In this document: in pieces, positions 25,373-33,650 of the stretch
Layout: every line of letters starts with the position of its first letter
Position numbering within the stretch: the first letter of the stretch is position 1
Assembly (NCBI GenBank): GCA_963819785.1
Contig: CAWFXW010000020.1
Location: 434,001-498,000 of the forward strand
Direction: 5' to 3'
From: Palsa-504 sp963819785
GTDB taxonomy: Bacteria > Actinomycetota > Actinomycetes > Streptosporangiales > Streptosporangiaceae
Length of the DNA: 64,000 bases
The notes under the pieces: generated by a model
The model's input: only the letters and a program-made list of their open reading frames with translations
Told to the model about the DNA's origin: nothing
Databases searched by the model: none
Translations under genes and position numbers: made by a program

Positions 25373-26851
25373 TTAGTCGAGTTCCTCGACGAATCGCTTG
25401 AGCTGCCGGATGTTCCGGCACTCATGCACCGCGTCGCAGAAGGGCTGGTAACTGGCGATCACCGAGTCGCCGCTGTTCCAGGCGGCCCGGGGCTCGGGAT
25501 TCAGCCAGAACAGGTGGGCGGCACGCTGCCGGACCGCCTTCAGGACGCCCGCGGCAGGATCGTGGTAGTTGGTGCGGGCGTCGCCGAGCACGATGACCGT
25601 GGTGCGTCTGCGTACCTGCTCGCCCCAGCGCTCCCAGAACGACTCCAGCGCGTGGCCGTAATCCGACCGGCCATCCAGCCATACGCCGCTGCCGATGGCG
25701 TTGATCTGCCGGGTGGCGTCGATGACGTCCGGTGCCCGCTGCAGGATCTCGGTCACCTCGTCGATGCCGTCGACGAACACGAAGCTGCGGACCCGGGAGA
25801 ACTGTGAGCGCAGCGCGAACATGAGCTGCAGGGTGAACGCCGCGAAGGTGGACACGGAGCCGGAGATGTCGGCCAGCACGAACAGCTCGGGCTTGGCCGG
25901 ACGCGGCTTACGGTAGACCGGATGCACCGGCACTCCCCCGGTGCTGAGCGACTCGCGGATGGTGCGCCGGAAGTCCAGCGCGCCGCGCCGCCGGTGCCGG
26001 CGTTTCTCCGCCAGCCGGCCCGCCAGCCTGCGGGTGAGCGGTTCGATCACGCCCCGCATGGCCACGATCTGCTCGCGCGATGAGGTCAGGAAGTCGACGT
26101 CCTCCGGCAGCGGCTGGCGCAGCGTACGCGCCACCGCCGTGGCGCCGCGGTCTGCCACCAGGCGCCGGCGGACCTCGGCCTCGACGGCCTGCCGGAGACG
26201 CTGCAGCTGGGCCTCGCGGCTGTCGGCCTGCAGCCGCCGCAGCAGGCCCGGCTCCTCGCGGGTATGCCCGTCCGCCGCGAGCCCGTCGGCCGCGACCATT
26301 CGTGCCATCAGCTTGTCCGGGTCTATCGCCCGCAGGGCGCGGAACACGTAGTAGGTCCCGGCGACTGGCCGGCCCGGCTCGATCGCGGCATGGCGGTCGA
26401 TGAAGATGCCCGCGATGGTGCGGACCATGACGTCGTTCCCGTCGCGGAGAGCGACCAGCAGCAGTTCGGTAAGGCCGGCGTCATCGATCGATCCGAGCGC
26501 GCCCGCGCCGCCCCCGCCCTGGCCATTGCCGCCTTGACCGGCCCCGCCTTGACTGGCACTGCCTTGACCGGCGCTGCCTTGACCGGGGTCTGGATGGCCG
26601 TTGACGGCGCCGGGGGCCGGACCCGCGGCGAGGCCGGCGGGCGCGGAGAAGTAGAGGTCGAAGAGGGCATCGAAGGCGAGCTCATGATCGTGGCTCTTGA
26701 CCAGCGCCGCGCGCAGCGAGAACTTGACGGCGTCGCGCTCGGCAAGGGGCAGGTGCTGCAGGCTGCGGACCGCGTCGATCTTCTCGGACAGCGAGATCGG
26801 GACGCCGATGTGACGCAACTCGGCGATCATGCCATCCAGGGCGGCGAGCAT
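25373..26851 (-). CDS. VWA domain protein, CoxE-like
   Basis: A 492-residue cytosolic protein. An N-terminal helical region is followed by a Gly/Gln/Ser-rich linker (residues 89-117), a basic stretch (KRRHRRRGALDFRRTIRESL near 284) and a C-terminal VWA domain with an intact MIDAS start DISGSVS at 328-334, then FVFVDGIDEV and VIVLGDARTNYHDP. CoxE-type VWA proteins work with a MoxR ATPase (CoxD) as a chaperone machine; in CO dehydrogenase they help mature the Mo-Cu site. No MoxR gene adjoins it; the partner may be the orphan MoxR at 49825. Its promoter closely resembles that of the MoxR-VWA pair at 37704. Confidence 0.88.
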   Translation of the reverse strand: MLAALDGMIAELRHIGVPISLSEKIDAVRSLQHLPLAERDAVKFSLRAALVKSHDHELAFDALFDLYFSAPAGLAAGPAPGAVNGHPDPGQGSAGQGSASQGGAGQGGNGQGGGGAGALGSIDDAGLTELLLVALRDGNDVMVRTIAGIFIDRHAAIEPGRPVAGTYYVFRALRAIDPDKLMARMVAADGLAADGHTREEPGLLRRLQADSREAQLQRLRQAVEAEVRRRLVADRGATAVARTLRQPLPEDVDFLTSSREQIVAMRGVIEPLTRRLAGRLAEKRRHRRRGALDFRRTIRESLSTGGVPVHPVYRKPRPAKPELFVLADISGSVSTFAAFTLQLMFALRSQFSRVRSFVFVDGIDEVTEILQRAPDVIDATRQINAIGSGVWLDGRSDYGHALESFWERWGEQVRRRTTVIVLGDARTNYHDPAAGVLKAVRQRAAHLFWLNPEPRAAWNSGDSVIASYQPFCDAVHECRNIRQLKRFVEELD

Positions 26852-26884
26852 CGGCTACCGGTCACCTTCCGGACCCTCAGGTCG

Positions 26885-26939
26885 ATCGGATAATTGCTTG
26901 ATAACAATCAAACTACTTAGGTTGATCGGGGCCGGTCAA
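26885..26939 (-). promoter_or_regulatory. VWA-gene promoter with operator motif and FNR-type palindrome
   Basis: On the minus strand -35 TTGACC (26934-26939), 18-bp spacer, -10 TAGTTT (26910-26915). Directly downstream lie a perfect TTGAT-N4-ATCAA palindrome (26898-26911) and ATCGGATAATTG (26885-26896, plus-strand reading), the motif also found at 40267 and 51001. The sites overlap the expected transcription start, fitting repression. Confidence 0.7.
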
Positions 26940-27224
26940 CCGGACCGCCGGCCGCAGTCCACGGTAGCGGCGGCCCGGTCCGCAAAGGGCGCGCCCTGGG
27001 CGCGCAGGTCCTGGCAGGGTGCGCCCGTACGAACATAGGTCCAGGCAGGGAGCATGATGGGTGCCGGACAGGGGACCTGATGCGGAGGGTTTCCGTTAGG
27101 TTTCGCATGGTGATACTTCGTTAAAATCGTTATGAACTACAAGTTCGATAGTCATCGACATGTTTCGTAGCGAAGGCTAAGGTGAGAGGCCTAACTCCTT
27201 GAACGGCCGGGAAAGGATCGGCAG
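26940..27224 (+). promoter_or_regulatory. Intergenic region and promoter of the solute-binding protein gene
   Basis: An AT-rich block at 27109-27165 holds TTCGTTAAAATCG and AGTTCGATAGTCAT, the latter matching AGTTCGATAGTTAT upstream of the CaiB gene. AAAGGA lies about eight bases before the ATG at 27225. No gene is seen in the remainder. Confidence 0.5.
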
Positions 27225-28478
27225 ATGGGGGTCACGCGTATGAAGAATTACCACCACAGATTCCTACCCATCGCGGTAGGGACAGTACTCGCGTTGGGGC
27301 TCGCGGCGTGCAGCTCGAGCAGCTCGTCAAGCAGCTCATCGACAGGCGGGACGACGTCGGGCGGAGGCTCAAGCCAGTGCTCGAACATCCCGTCTGGCCC
27401 GATCAAGATCGCGAACATCGAACCGCTGAGCGGGCCGACGGCGACGTCCGGAACGCTGACGCAGATCGAGTCCAACATCGAGGTCAACTACTTCAACGCA
27501 CACGACAGCGTGTGCGGGCACAAGTTCGCGCTGTCGAACTACAACGACAAGGGCGATCCGGCCACCTCGCTGGGCATCGCCCGCCAGCTCGTAGCTCAGG
27601 GGAACGTGATCATCGTCAACGACTCGTTCTCCTCGGCGCAGAACCAGATCCAGCCCTACCTGATGCAGCAGAAGACCCTGGTCATCAACGGGGACGGCGC
27701 CCTGGCGCTGTTCAACGCCCAGCAGAACCCGACCGCGTTCAGCACCGGCCCGTCGAACGAGCAGTACGCCCAGCTGATGGTCAACTGGGCCAAGTCGCAC
27801 AACGACAACGACATCGGCATCTTGTCCGACGGCACCTCGTTCAGCGTGGAGCTGGCGGCCGACGCCGAGGCCGCGGCCAAGGCGGCCGGGCTGACGTTCG
27901 TCAAAACGATCACCTACTCCCCCACCGCCATCGACCTGACCACCCAGCTGACCCAGGCGAAGCAGGCCGGGATCAAGACGCTGTTCCCGACCGGATTCAC
28001 CGGCATCACCGCGATGGTCGCCGGAATCAAGCAGATCGGCTGGTCGCCCACGGTGGTGGGCTGGGGCGGGCTGAACGACTTCGGCGTCACCGCCGCCCAG
28101 CTGCCGCCGGGCTCGGTCGACGGCTGCAACATCTCGTACACCTCGGCGTCCGATACGGCCGGCCTCCTGACCGCGGAGAACACCGCGCTGCTTGAGGCGT
28201 CCAAGGCCAAGATCGGGCTCAACCCGCAGACGCCCGGGGTGCTGACCGGTTACTTCAACCTGCTCGCGATCAAGTGGGCGGTCGAGAAGGCCAACTCCCT
28301 GGACGGGACCAAGCTGGCGGCCGCGCTCAGCTCCGCCAACAGCGTCCCGACGAACATCGCGGGCCTGAACCTGAACTGGACGGCGACCCCCACCGTCCAC
28401 AACGGCTTCCCTGGCTCCTCGCTCAAGGAGTGCACGCTGAAGCAAGGCCCGTACGACATCCTCTACGCGGCCAGCTGA
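27225..28478 (+). CDS. ABC transporter solute-binding lipoprotein (LivK/HAAT type)
   Basis: A 417-residue type I periplasmic-binding-protein-fold lipoprotein. The signal peptide ends in the lipobox LAAC, with Cys29 as the lipidated residue, then a Ser/Thr/Gly-rich tether. IKIANIEPLSGPTATSG is the start of the ligand-binding fold, followed by IEVNYFNAHDSVCGHKFALSNYNDKGDP. It captures substrate outside the membrane and delivers it to LivH/LivM. No permease or ATPase genes adjoin it; the core at 17071-20695 lacks a binding protein, so the two probably form one importer interrupted by the TnpB, regulator, ACAD and VWA genes. ATG 27225; an in-frame ATG at 27240 is an alternative. Confidence 0.9.
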   Translation: MGVTRMKNYHHRFLPIAVGTVLALGLAACSSSSSSSSSSTGGTTSGGGSSQCSNIPSGPIKIANIEPLSGPTATSGTLTQIESNIEVNYFNAHDSVCGHKFALSNYNDKGDPATSLGIARQLVAQGNVIIVNDSFSSAQNQIQPYLMQQKTLVINGDGALALFNAQQNPTAFSTGPSNEQYAQLMVNWAKSHNDNDIGILSDGTSFSVELAADAEAAAKAAGLTFVKTITYSPTAIDLTTQLTQAKQAGIKTLFPTGFTGITAMVAGIKQIGWSPTVVGWGGLNDFGVTAAQLPPGSVDGCNISYTSASDTAGLLTAENTALLEASKAKIGLNPQTPGVLTGYFNLLAIKWAVEKANSLDGTKLAAALSSANSVPTNIAGLNLNWTATPTVHNGFPGSSLKECTLKQGPYDILYAAS

Positions 28479-28513
28479 TACCCCCAGCCAGCGCGACGCC
28501 AACGGCCGATCAC

Positions 28514-28545
28514 CGGGCCGGCCCGATCACCATCGGGCCGGCCCG
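28514..28545. terminator. Perfect 14-bp hairpin after the solute-binding gene
   Basis: CGGGCCGGCCCGAT and its exact complement flank a four-base CACC loop, 36 bases after the stop. No T-run. Confidence 0.75.
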
Positions 28546-29083
28546 ATGTGCTGGTGGTACGGGCCCGGGGCCGGGATCTCGGCCAGCACGGCCTCGGCGC
28601 GGCCGCCGTATCCGGGCCGAGGCGCGGCGCGATCGCAGGCACGAGGATTCTTGCGGTTTCCACGGCCCCGGCCGGGATCAACGGATAGTATGCTCACTCG
28701 ATCAGGGTCACAGAGGGTCAATATACGGTAAACAAATAGTCACTCCCTAGGAGGCGACCATCCCGAGGCCGCCTCGCCGACAATCCCGGCGCGTGATGCC
28801 GGAGGCTGCGCGCGATCCGGTGTGCACCCGGTCGGCACCGTGGCCGGATAAGGTCCGTTTTGTCGAATATTTTGGCATTCATGGCGCTCGGAGCATCCCG
28901 TCAGGGGCGCAAAGCTAGATTTCGAAATTCGTTCGCTTTCCCAGCAGAGGCAATACGTCGGCAATAGCGCGCTGACGGATCCTGGCACGCGGAACTTATC
29001 CGCTGCCGGCCTCCGGTCTGCCGCATTTTCATGATCGTTTGCTTTGGCGTGCTGCGCTGCGGAAATCTGAAGTGGGGGGCCTT
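28546..29083. other. 538-bp non-coding leader before the exopolysaccharide locus
   Basis: Possible promoter elements near 28685-28735 (TAGTATGCT, ATATACGGTAAAC). The rest could be a long structured leader: it has short complementary stretches, a GGGGCGCAAAGCTA segment at 28905-28918 and a 10-bp palindrome ATTTCGAAAT at 28920-28929. Base composition is more AT-rich than the neighbours. I cannot assign a known riboswitch. Confidence 0.4.
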
Positions 29084-29302
29084 ATGTATTACTCCACGGG
29101 CGTGGCTAGCCTGGCCGCGTTCGGCGCCGTCACGGCGGTCCCGCATGACGGCGTGCTGTGGCACATAGCCCGGCTGACGCTCGATTACGCCGGAGGCCTA
29201 TTCGGCATTTACCTGCTGGCGATCCTCGGGCTGTCATTAGCCGGGGGTGTCCTGCGGGCCCGCGGCAAGGCCGCCGGCCCCCGCGCGCGGCTGCCGAGGT
29301 GA
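29084..29302 (+). CDS. Small membrane protein upstream of the glycosyltransferase
   Basis: A 72-residue protein from ATG 29084 (GGGGGG five bases upstream). It has one hydrophobic stretch near residues 5-20 and a clearer membrane helix at about 31-55 (GGLFGIYLLAILGLSLAGGVL), then a basic tail (RARGKAAGPRARLPR), the shape of a small inner-membrane protein with a cytosolic tail. It lies 47 bases before the glycosyltransferase gene. I do not recognise a family; an accessory subunit of the synthase is an inference from position only. Confidence 0.55.
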   Translation: MYYSTGVASLAAFGAVTAVPHDGVLWHIARLTLDYAGGLFGIYLLAILGLSLAGGVLRARGKAAGPRARLPR

Positions 29303-29349
29303 CGGCCCGGACCTCATCCGTTCTCGCGCACGCGAAGGGACGGGTGTTG

Positions 29350-32300
29350 ATGCATGCCCTCGGCCGGGCCGCGGTCGTGCTCGCCGGACTGAGCGCCTGC
29401 GCGCTGGGCGGCAGCATTCCCGCGCACGGCGCCTTGGCCGCCGGGCACCCGGCGGGCGGGCAGACGGTCCGTCCGGACGGCGCCGCGCTGGCCATCTTCC
29501 GCGTTGACGTATCGCGGTATCCGCAGGTCGGCCTCGTCGTCACGGCGCCTGGCGCCGCGCACGCGCTACGTCGCGCCGATTTCACCGTTACCGTCGGGCA
29601 TCGCACCTGGCACCCGAGCGTCCGGCGACTGTCGCGCCACGACCTGGAGCTGGTGCTGGTGCCGGCCGTGGACCTGGGATCGGCGGCCGTGCGCGCGGAG
29701 CAGGCCGCGGCGGCGCGTTTCCTGACCGGGCTCCCCGCCGGGGCCCAGACCGCGACCGTGGATCCGGCTACGCCCGGCGTCCTGCCAGGAACGCTGACCG
29801 GCGATCCGGCACCGTCAGTGACGCAGATCGCGTCGCTGGCCCAGGCGGGACCGACCTTAGCCGCTGCGTCGCTGGCCACGGCCCTGTCGGCATTCACCCC
29901 CGGCCCCCGCGTGCGCCGTACGGTGGTCCTCGTCGTGTCCGGCAACCAGTCGCTTACCACGGCCGCGGCTGGTTTCCGCCGACGGTTGGCGGCGAGCGGA
30001 ACCGAACTCTACGTTCTAGATGCCGCGCCCGGCAGGGCCCCCGGCTACGACGCCCTCGCTGCGGGCAGCGGCGGCTTCGCCGGCCGGATTCGCGTGCCCG
30101 CCGACTGGGGCTCGGTATTCTCGTCGATCGCCCGTGATCTGAGCGACCAGTACTACCTGCGCTTCACCGATACCGGGCGACTGCCCGGCCAGGTCACGGT
30201 CACGGTCCGGACCGGCGCCGGGATGGCCCGCGGGTCGGCGGACCTGCCGGTAAGCGATCCCGTCGCCCCGCCGTCCGCGGGGACGGAACCTCCGCCGCCC
30301 GGCCTGCCCTCCGCCTGGGACACGCCGCTGATCCTGCTGGCCGCGCTCCTGATCGTCGTCGGCGTCGGCTACGGGATGGGGATGCTCGCAGCGTCCAGGC
30401 GGGACCCGCGCCCGGGTGTCGGTCGGATGTCCCTGCCCGGGGCCGGGCAGGGACCCGCGGGCCGCGCGCTTCCGCGCGGCCGCGATGACCTGTTCTTCGT
30501 CTTCATGCTGCCGTGCCTCAACGAGGAGAAGGTCATCCTCGCGAGCCTGCGACGGCTCATGTCGATCTCCGGGGACGACTTCGTCGTCCTCGTCGTCGAC
30601 GACGGCTCGGACGACTCCACCGTCGATGCGGTCTCCAGCGTCCTCGGCGAGCGGGTCTGGCTGCTCAGCCGCAAGCTGCCGCAGGCACGGCAGGGCAAGG
30701 GCGAGGCTCTCAACGCGGCGATCCGCTACCTCACCGACAGCGGGCACCTGGCCGGCCGCGAACCGGACAGCGTGATCGTGGTCGTGGTGGATGCGGACGG
30801 ACGGCTCGACCCGCAGGCCGTGGAGCATGTGAGGCCGTACTTCGCCGATCCGTCGATAGGCGCGGTGCAGATAGGAGTCCGCATCAACAACCGCGAGCAC
30901 AGCCGGCTGGCGCGGATGCAGGACATGGAATTCGTCATCTACACCGAGGTTTTCCAGCGTGGCCGCCGCCACCTGGGAAGCGTTGGACTGGGCGGCAACG
31001 GCCAGTTCATGCGGCTTTCGGCGATCATGTCGCTCGGGCCCAGTCCGTGGAGCCGCAGCCTCACCGACGACCTCGACCTGGGCGTGCGCCTGATCGCCGC
31101 GGGCTGGCGTACGGACTACTGCCCGACGGTAGCCGTGCATCAGCAGGGCGTTGTCGGCCTGCGGCGCCTGATCCGCCAAAGATCCCGCTGGTTCCAGGGG
31201 CACCTGCAGTCCTGGAAGCTGATCCCGGTCGTGCTGCGCAGTGCCCCGCGACGGGCCCGCGCCGACCTTCTGTACCACCTGTCCAGCCCGGCCGTCTTGC
31301 TCATCGCCTCGCTGCTGTCGGCCTCGTTCATCCTGTCCCTGGCGAACAGCGCGGTGCTCGCTGCGCAAGGCCAGAACCCGCTGGGCTGGTGGGTCGCCTC
31401 GACCTACGCCCTGACCACCGCTCCCGCGCTGGCCTTCGGTTTCGTGTACTGGCTGCGGGAACGCGGTAACGGCCTGGGGGTACTGCGGGCCGCCGCGTTC
31501 GCTCACCTGTACGTCTGCTACGGCATGATGTGGTACGCGTCCGGCTGGTGGGCGGTCGTCCGGACCCTGCGCGGCCGGACCGGCTGGGCCAAGACCGAGA
31601 GGGTCGCGGAACTGCCGGGTCGGCCCTCGGCCGTGCCGGGAAGACCGAGACGGCGCCGCGCGCTCACCGCAGTGACGGTTCTGGCCTGCGTCATCTCCGG
31701 AGCGATCGCGGCCGTTACCGCTACGGCGGGCCACGGGCAGGCGCGGCCGTGGCGATCGGTCTTCACCGGCTACGGGACGACCTCGATAACCGGATCCGGT
31801 ACGCAGCCCGTCATCACCCTCCGGCCGGCGCGGGCCGGCTCCCCGGGCGTCACCCACTCGGCGCTGGTCGTTTCGGCGAGTTCTTACCACGACTTCGCAG
31901 CCACGCTGCGCGTCGCCACGCTGCGGCAGTTGCGCCGGGGCGCCGCGGGCGCGCCGAACCCGTGGGAAGTGGGCTGGGTGGTGTGGCACTACACCTCGAA
32001 CCAGCGCTTCTATGCGCTCACCCTGGAGCCGACCGGCTGGGAACTGTCCCGTGAAGACCCCGCCTACCCGGGCGACGAGCGCTTTCTCGCGTCGGGGAGA
32101 ACGCCGGTGTTCAGCGTGGGCGCCGTCCATACCGTCGGGATCGTCCAGATCGGCGACCAGATGACGGTGTTGGCAGACGGGCACCTGCTCGCACAGTTCA
32201 CCGACACCCGGCACGCCTACATGACCGGTGCCTTCGGCTTCTACAGCGAGGACGCGCAGGCGCGCTTCGGCCATGTCCGCCTGCTCCGGCTTCCCGCCCC

Positions 32301-32367
32301 GCCGCAGGCACCCCGCTCGGATCGTAACCCTCCCCTCGGCCACTCGTTCAGAAAGGAACCGACGTAA
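29350..32367 (+). CDS. VWA-like / processive GT2 / lectin-like membrane polypeptide
   Basis: A 1005-residue protein. Residues 1-31 are a signal peptide; 45-290 resemble an extracytoplasmic VWA-related domain (RRTVVLVVSGNQS, ELYVLDAA, LSDQYYLRF); 324-348 is a membrane helix. A cytosolic GT2 domain follows with VVDDGSDDST (415-424), DADGR (481-485), GLGGNGQF (546-553), LTDDLDLG (571-578) and QRSRW (610-614), the full D,D,D,QxxRW set of processive synthases such as cellulose, hyaluronan and poly-GlcNAc synthases. Several helices (641-793) and a C-terminal lectin/glucanase-like beta domain (about 800-985) complete it. It should polymerise and export a polysaccharide. ATG 29350 has GAAGGGA upstream; a GTG six bases earlier is possible. 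Confidence 0.85.
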   Translation: MHALGRAAVVLAGLSACALGGSIPAHGALAAGHPAGGQTVRPDGAALAIFRVDVSRYPQVGLVVTAPGAAHALRRADFTVTVGHRTWHPSVRRLSRHDLELVLVPAVDLGSAAVRAEQAAAARFLTGLPAGAQTATVDPATPGVLPGTLTGDPAPSVTQIASLAQAGPTLAAASLATALSAFTPGPRVRRTVVLVVSGNQSLTTAAAGFRRRLAASGTELYVLDAAPGRAPGYDALAAGSGGFAGRIRVPADWGSVFSSIARDLSDQYYLRFTDTGRLPGQVTVTVRTGAGMARGSADLPVSDPVAPPSAGTEPPPPGLPSAWDTPLILLAALLIVVGVGYGMGMLAASRRDPRPGVGRMSLPGAGQGPAGRALPRGRDDLFFVFMLPCLNEEKVILASLRRLMSISGDDFVVLVVDDGSDDSTVDAVSSVLGERVWLLSRKLPQARQGKGEALNAAIRYLTDSGHLAGREPDSVIVVVVDADGRLDPQAVEHVRPYFADPSIGAVQIGVRINNREHSRLARMQDMEFVIYTEVFQRGRRHLGSVGLGGNGQFMRLSAIMSLGPSPWSRSLTDDLDLGVRLIAAGWRTDYCPTVAVHQQGVVGLRRLIRQRSRWFQGHLQSWKLIPVVLRSAPRRARADLLYHLSSPAVLLIASLLSASFILSLANSAVLAAQGQNPLGWWVASTYALTTAPALAFGFVYWLRERGNGLGVLRAAAFAHLYVCYGMMWYASGWWAVVRTLRGRTGWAKTERVAELPGRPSAVPGRPRRRRALTAVTVLACVISGAIAAVTATAGHGQARPWRSVFTGYGTTSITGSGTQPVITLRPARAGSPGVTHSALVVSASSYHDFAATLRVATLRQLRRGAAGAPNPWEVGWVVWHYTSNQRFYALTLEPTGWELSREDPAYPGDERFLASGRTPVFSVGAVHTVGIVQIGDQMTVLADGHLLAQFTDTRHAYMTGAFGFYSEDAQARFGHVRLLRLPAPPQAPRSDRNPPLGHSFRKEPT

Positions 32368-33584
32368 TGGCCCTTGTTCAGCACCACCGGCCGGGCACGT
32401 CCGCCCGCCGCCGGGTCATGGTCATCTACGGCACACGGCCCGAGGCGGTGAAGGTCGCTCCCCTGATAAGGGCTCTCGATGAGTCGACGGCCTTCACGCC
32501 GCTGGTCGCCGTGACCGCGCAGCATCGGTCCATGCTCGACCAGGTCAACGAGGTCTTCGGGATCAAGCCCGAATTAGACCTGGATATTCATCGCCCGGGC
32601 CAGACACTCACCGACATCACCACCAGCGTGCTCCGCGGGGTACAGGCAGTACTCCACGACGAGCAGCCCGACGCGGTGGTCGTCCAGGGAGACACGACCA
32701 CCGTCTTCGCCGCCGCGCTGGCTGCCTTCTACGAGCAGATCCCGGTGGTCCACCTAGAGGCGGGGCTGCGCACGGGCGATCCCTACTCGCCCTACCCGGA
32801 AGAGATCAACCGCCGCCTGGCGACCAGGCTCGCCGCGTTGCACCTCGCGCCCACCGCCACCAGCAAGGCCAACCTCCTGGCCGAGAACGTGCACCCGGCC
32901 TCGGTGGTCGTCACGGGGAATACCGTGATCGACGCGCTGCTGTGGGCCGTCGGCCGCCAGTCCGGCTACGGGGATCCGGCCCTGACCGGCCTAGACGACA
33001 ACGACGCGCCCGTGCTGCTGGTCACCGCGCATCGGCGCGAGTCGTGGGGGACCCCGCTGCGCGCCGTGGGCCGCGCGCTGGCCCGCATCGCGCGCGAGCA
33101 CCGCGACCTGCGGATCGTATTCCCCGTCCACCGAAACCCGCTGGTCAGGGACGCGATCTTGCCTCCGATCCGTGACCTGCCGAACGTGACGGTCACCGAG
33201 CCGCTGCCGTACGGAGGTTTCGCCAAGCTGATGCAAAGGTCCACCGTCATCCTCACCGACAGCGGCGGGGTACAGGAGGAAGGGCCGAGCCTCGGGAAGC
33301 CGGTTCTGGTCACGCGGAACACAACCGAACGGCCGGAGGCGGTGCGCGCCGGGACCGTGCGCCTGGTCGGTACGGACGAAGACCTCATCGTGACCGCGGT
33401 GGGCCACCTGCTCAGCGATCCCGCCGCGTACGCCGCCATGGCCAGCGCGGTCAACCCGTACGGGGACGGGCGGGCCGCCGACCGCGCAGTCGCCGCGCTC
33501 GCGCACCACTTCGGTCTCGGGCCGCCGCCTGCCGAATTCGATGGCCAGCCCGGCCGGATGCACCCCGAGTCGGCCATGGCCTGA
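32367..33584 (+). CDS. wecB: UDP-N-acetylglucosamine 2-epimerase
   Basis: A 405-residue non-hydrolysing UDP-GlcNAc 2-epimerase, making UDP-ManNAc. Motifs: IYGTRPEAVKVAPLIRAL at the start, QGDTTTVFAAALAAFY, HLEAGLRTGDPYSPYPEEINRR with the catalytic-site acids, VTAHRRESWG, and TDSGGVQEEGPSLGKPVLVTR near the C-terminus. Its ATG overlaps the stop of the synthase gene (TAATG), so the two are translated together; the epimerase probably supplies or tunes the synthase's sugar nucleotide. Length is normal for the family with a 14-residue N-terminal extension. Confidence 0.95.
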   Translation: MALVQHHRPGTSARRRVMVIYGTRPEAVKVAPLIRALDESTAFTPLVAVTAQHRSMLDQVNEVFGIKPELDLDIHRPGQTLTDITTSVLRGVQAVLHDEQPDAVVVQGDTTTVFAAALAAFYEQIPVVHLEAGLRTGDPYSPYPEEINRRLATRLAALHLAPTATSKANLLAENVHPASVVVTGNTVIDALLWAVGRQSGYGDPALTGLDDNDAPVLLVTAHRRESWGTPLRAVGRALARIAREHRDLRIVFPVHRNPLVRDAILPPIRDLPNVTVTEPLPYGGFAKLMQRSTVILTDSGGVQEEGPSLGKPVLVTRNTTERPEAVRAGTVRLVGTDEDLIVTAVGHLLSDPAAYAAMASAVNPYGDGRAADRAVAALAHHFGLGPPPAEFDGQPGRMHPESAMA

Positions 33585-33650
33585 ACGCACTGCGGTCTCA
33601 TACACGCCCGCAGTCCGGTGAACAACAAAGAGTAAGGAGAGCACGAGAAC

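Noticed and set aside
28905..28929. A firm c-di-GMP riboswitch call
   Set aside because: Only one short piece resembles the core; the upstream half and paired stems could not be found by eye, so it is kept as a low-confidence finding.
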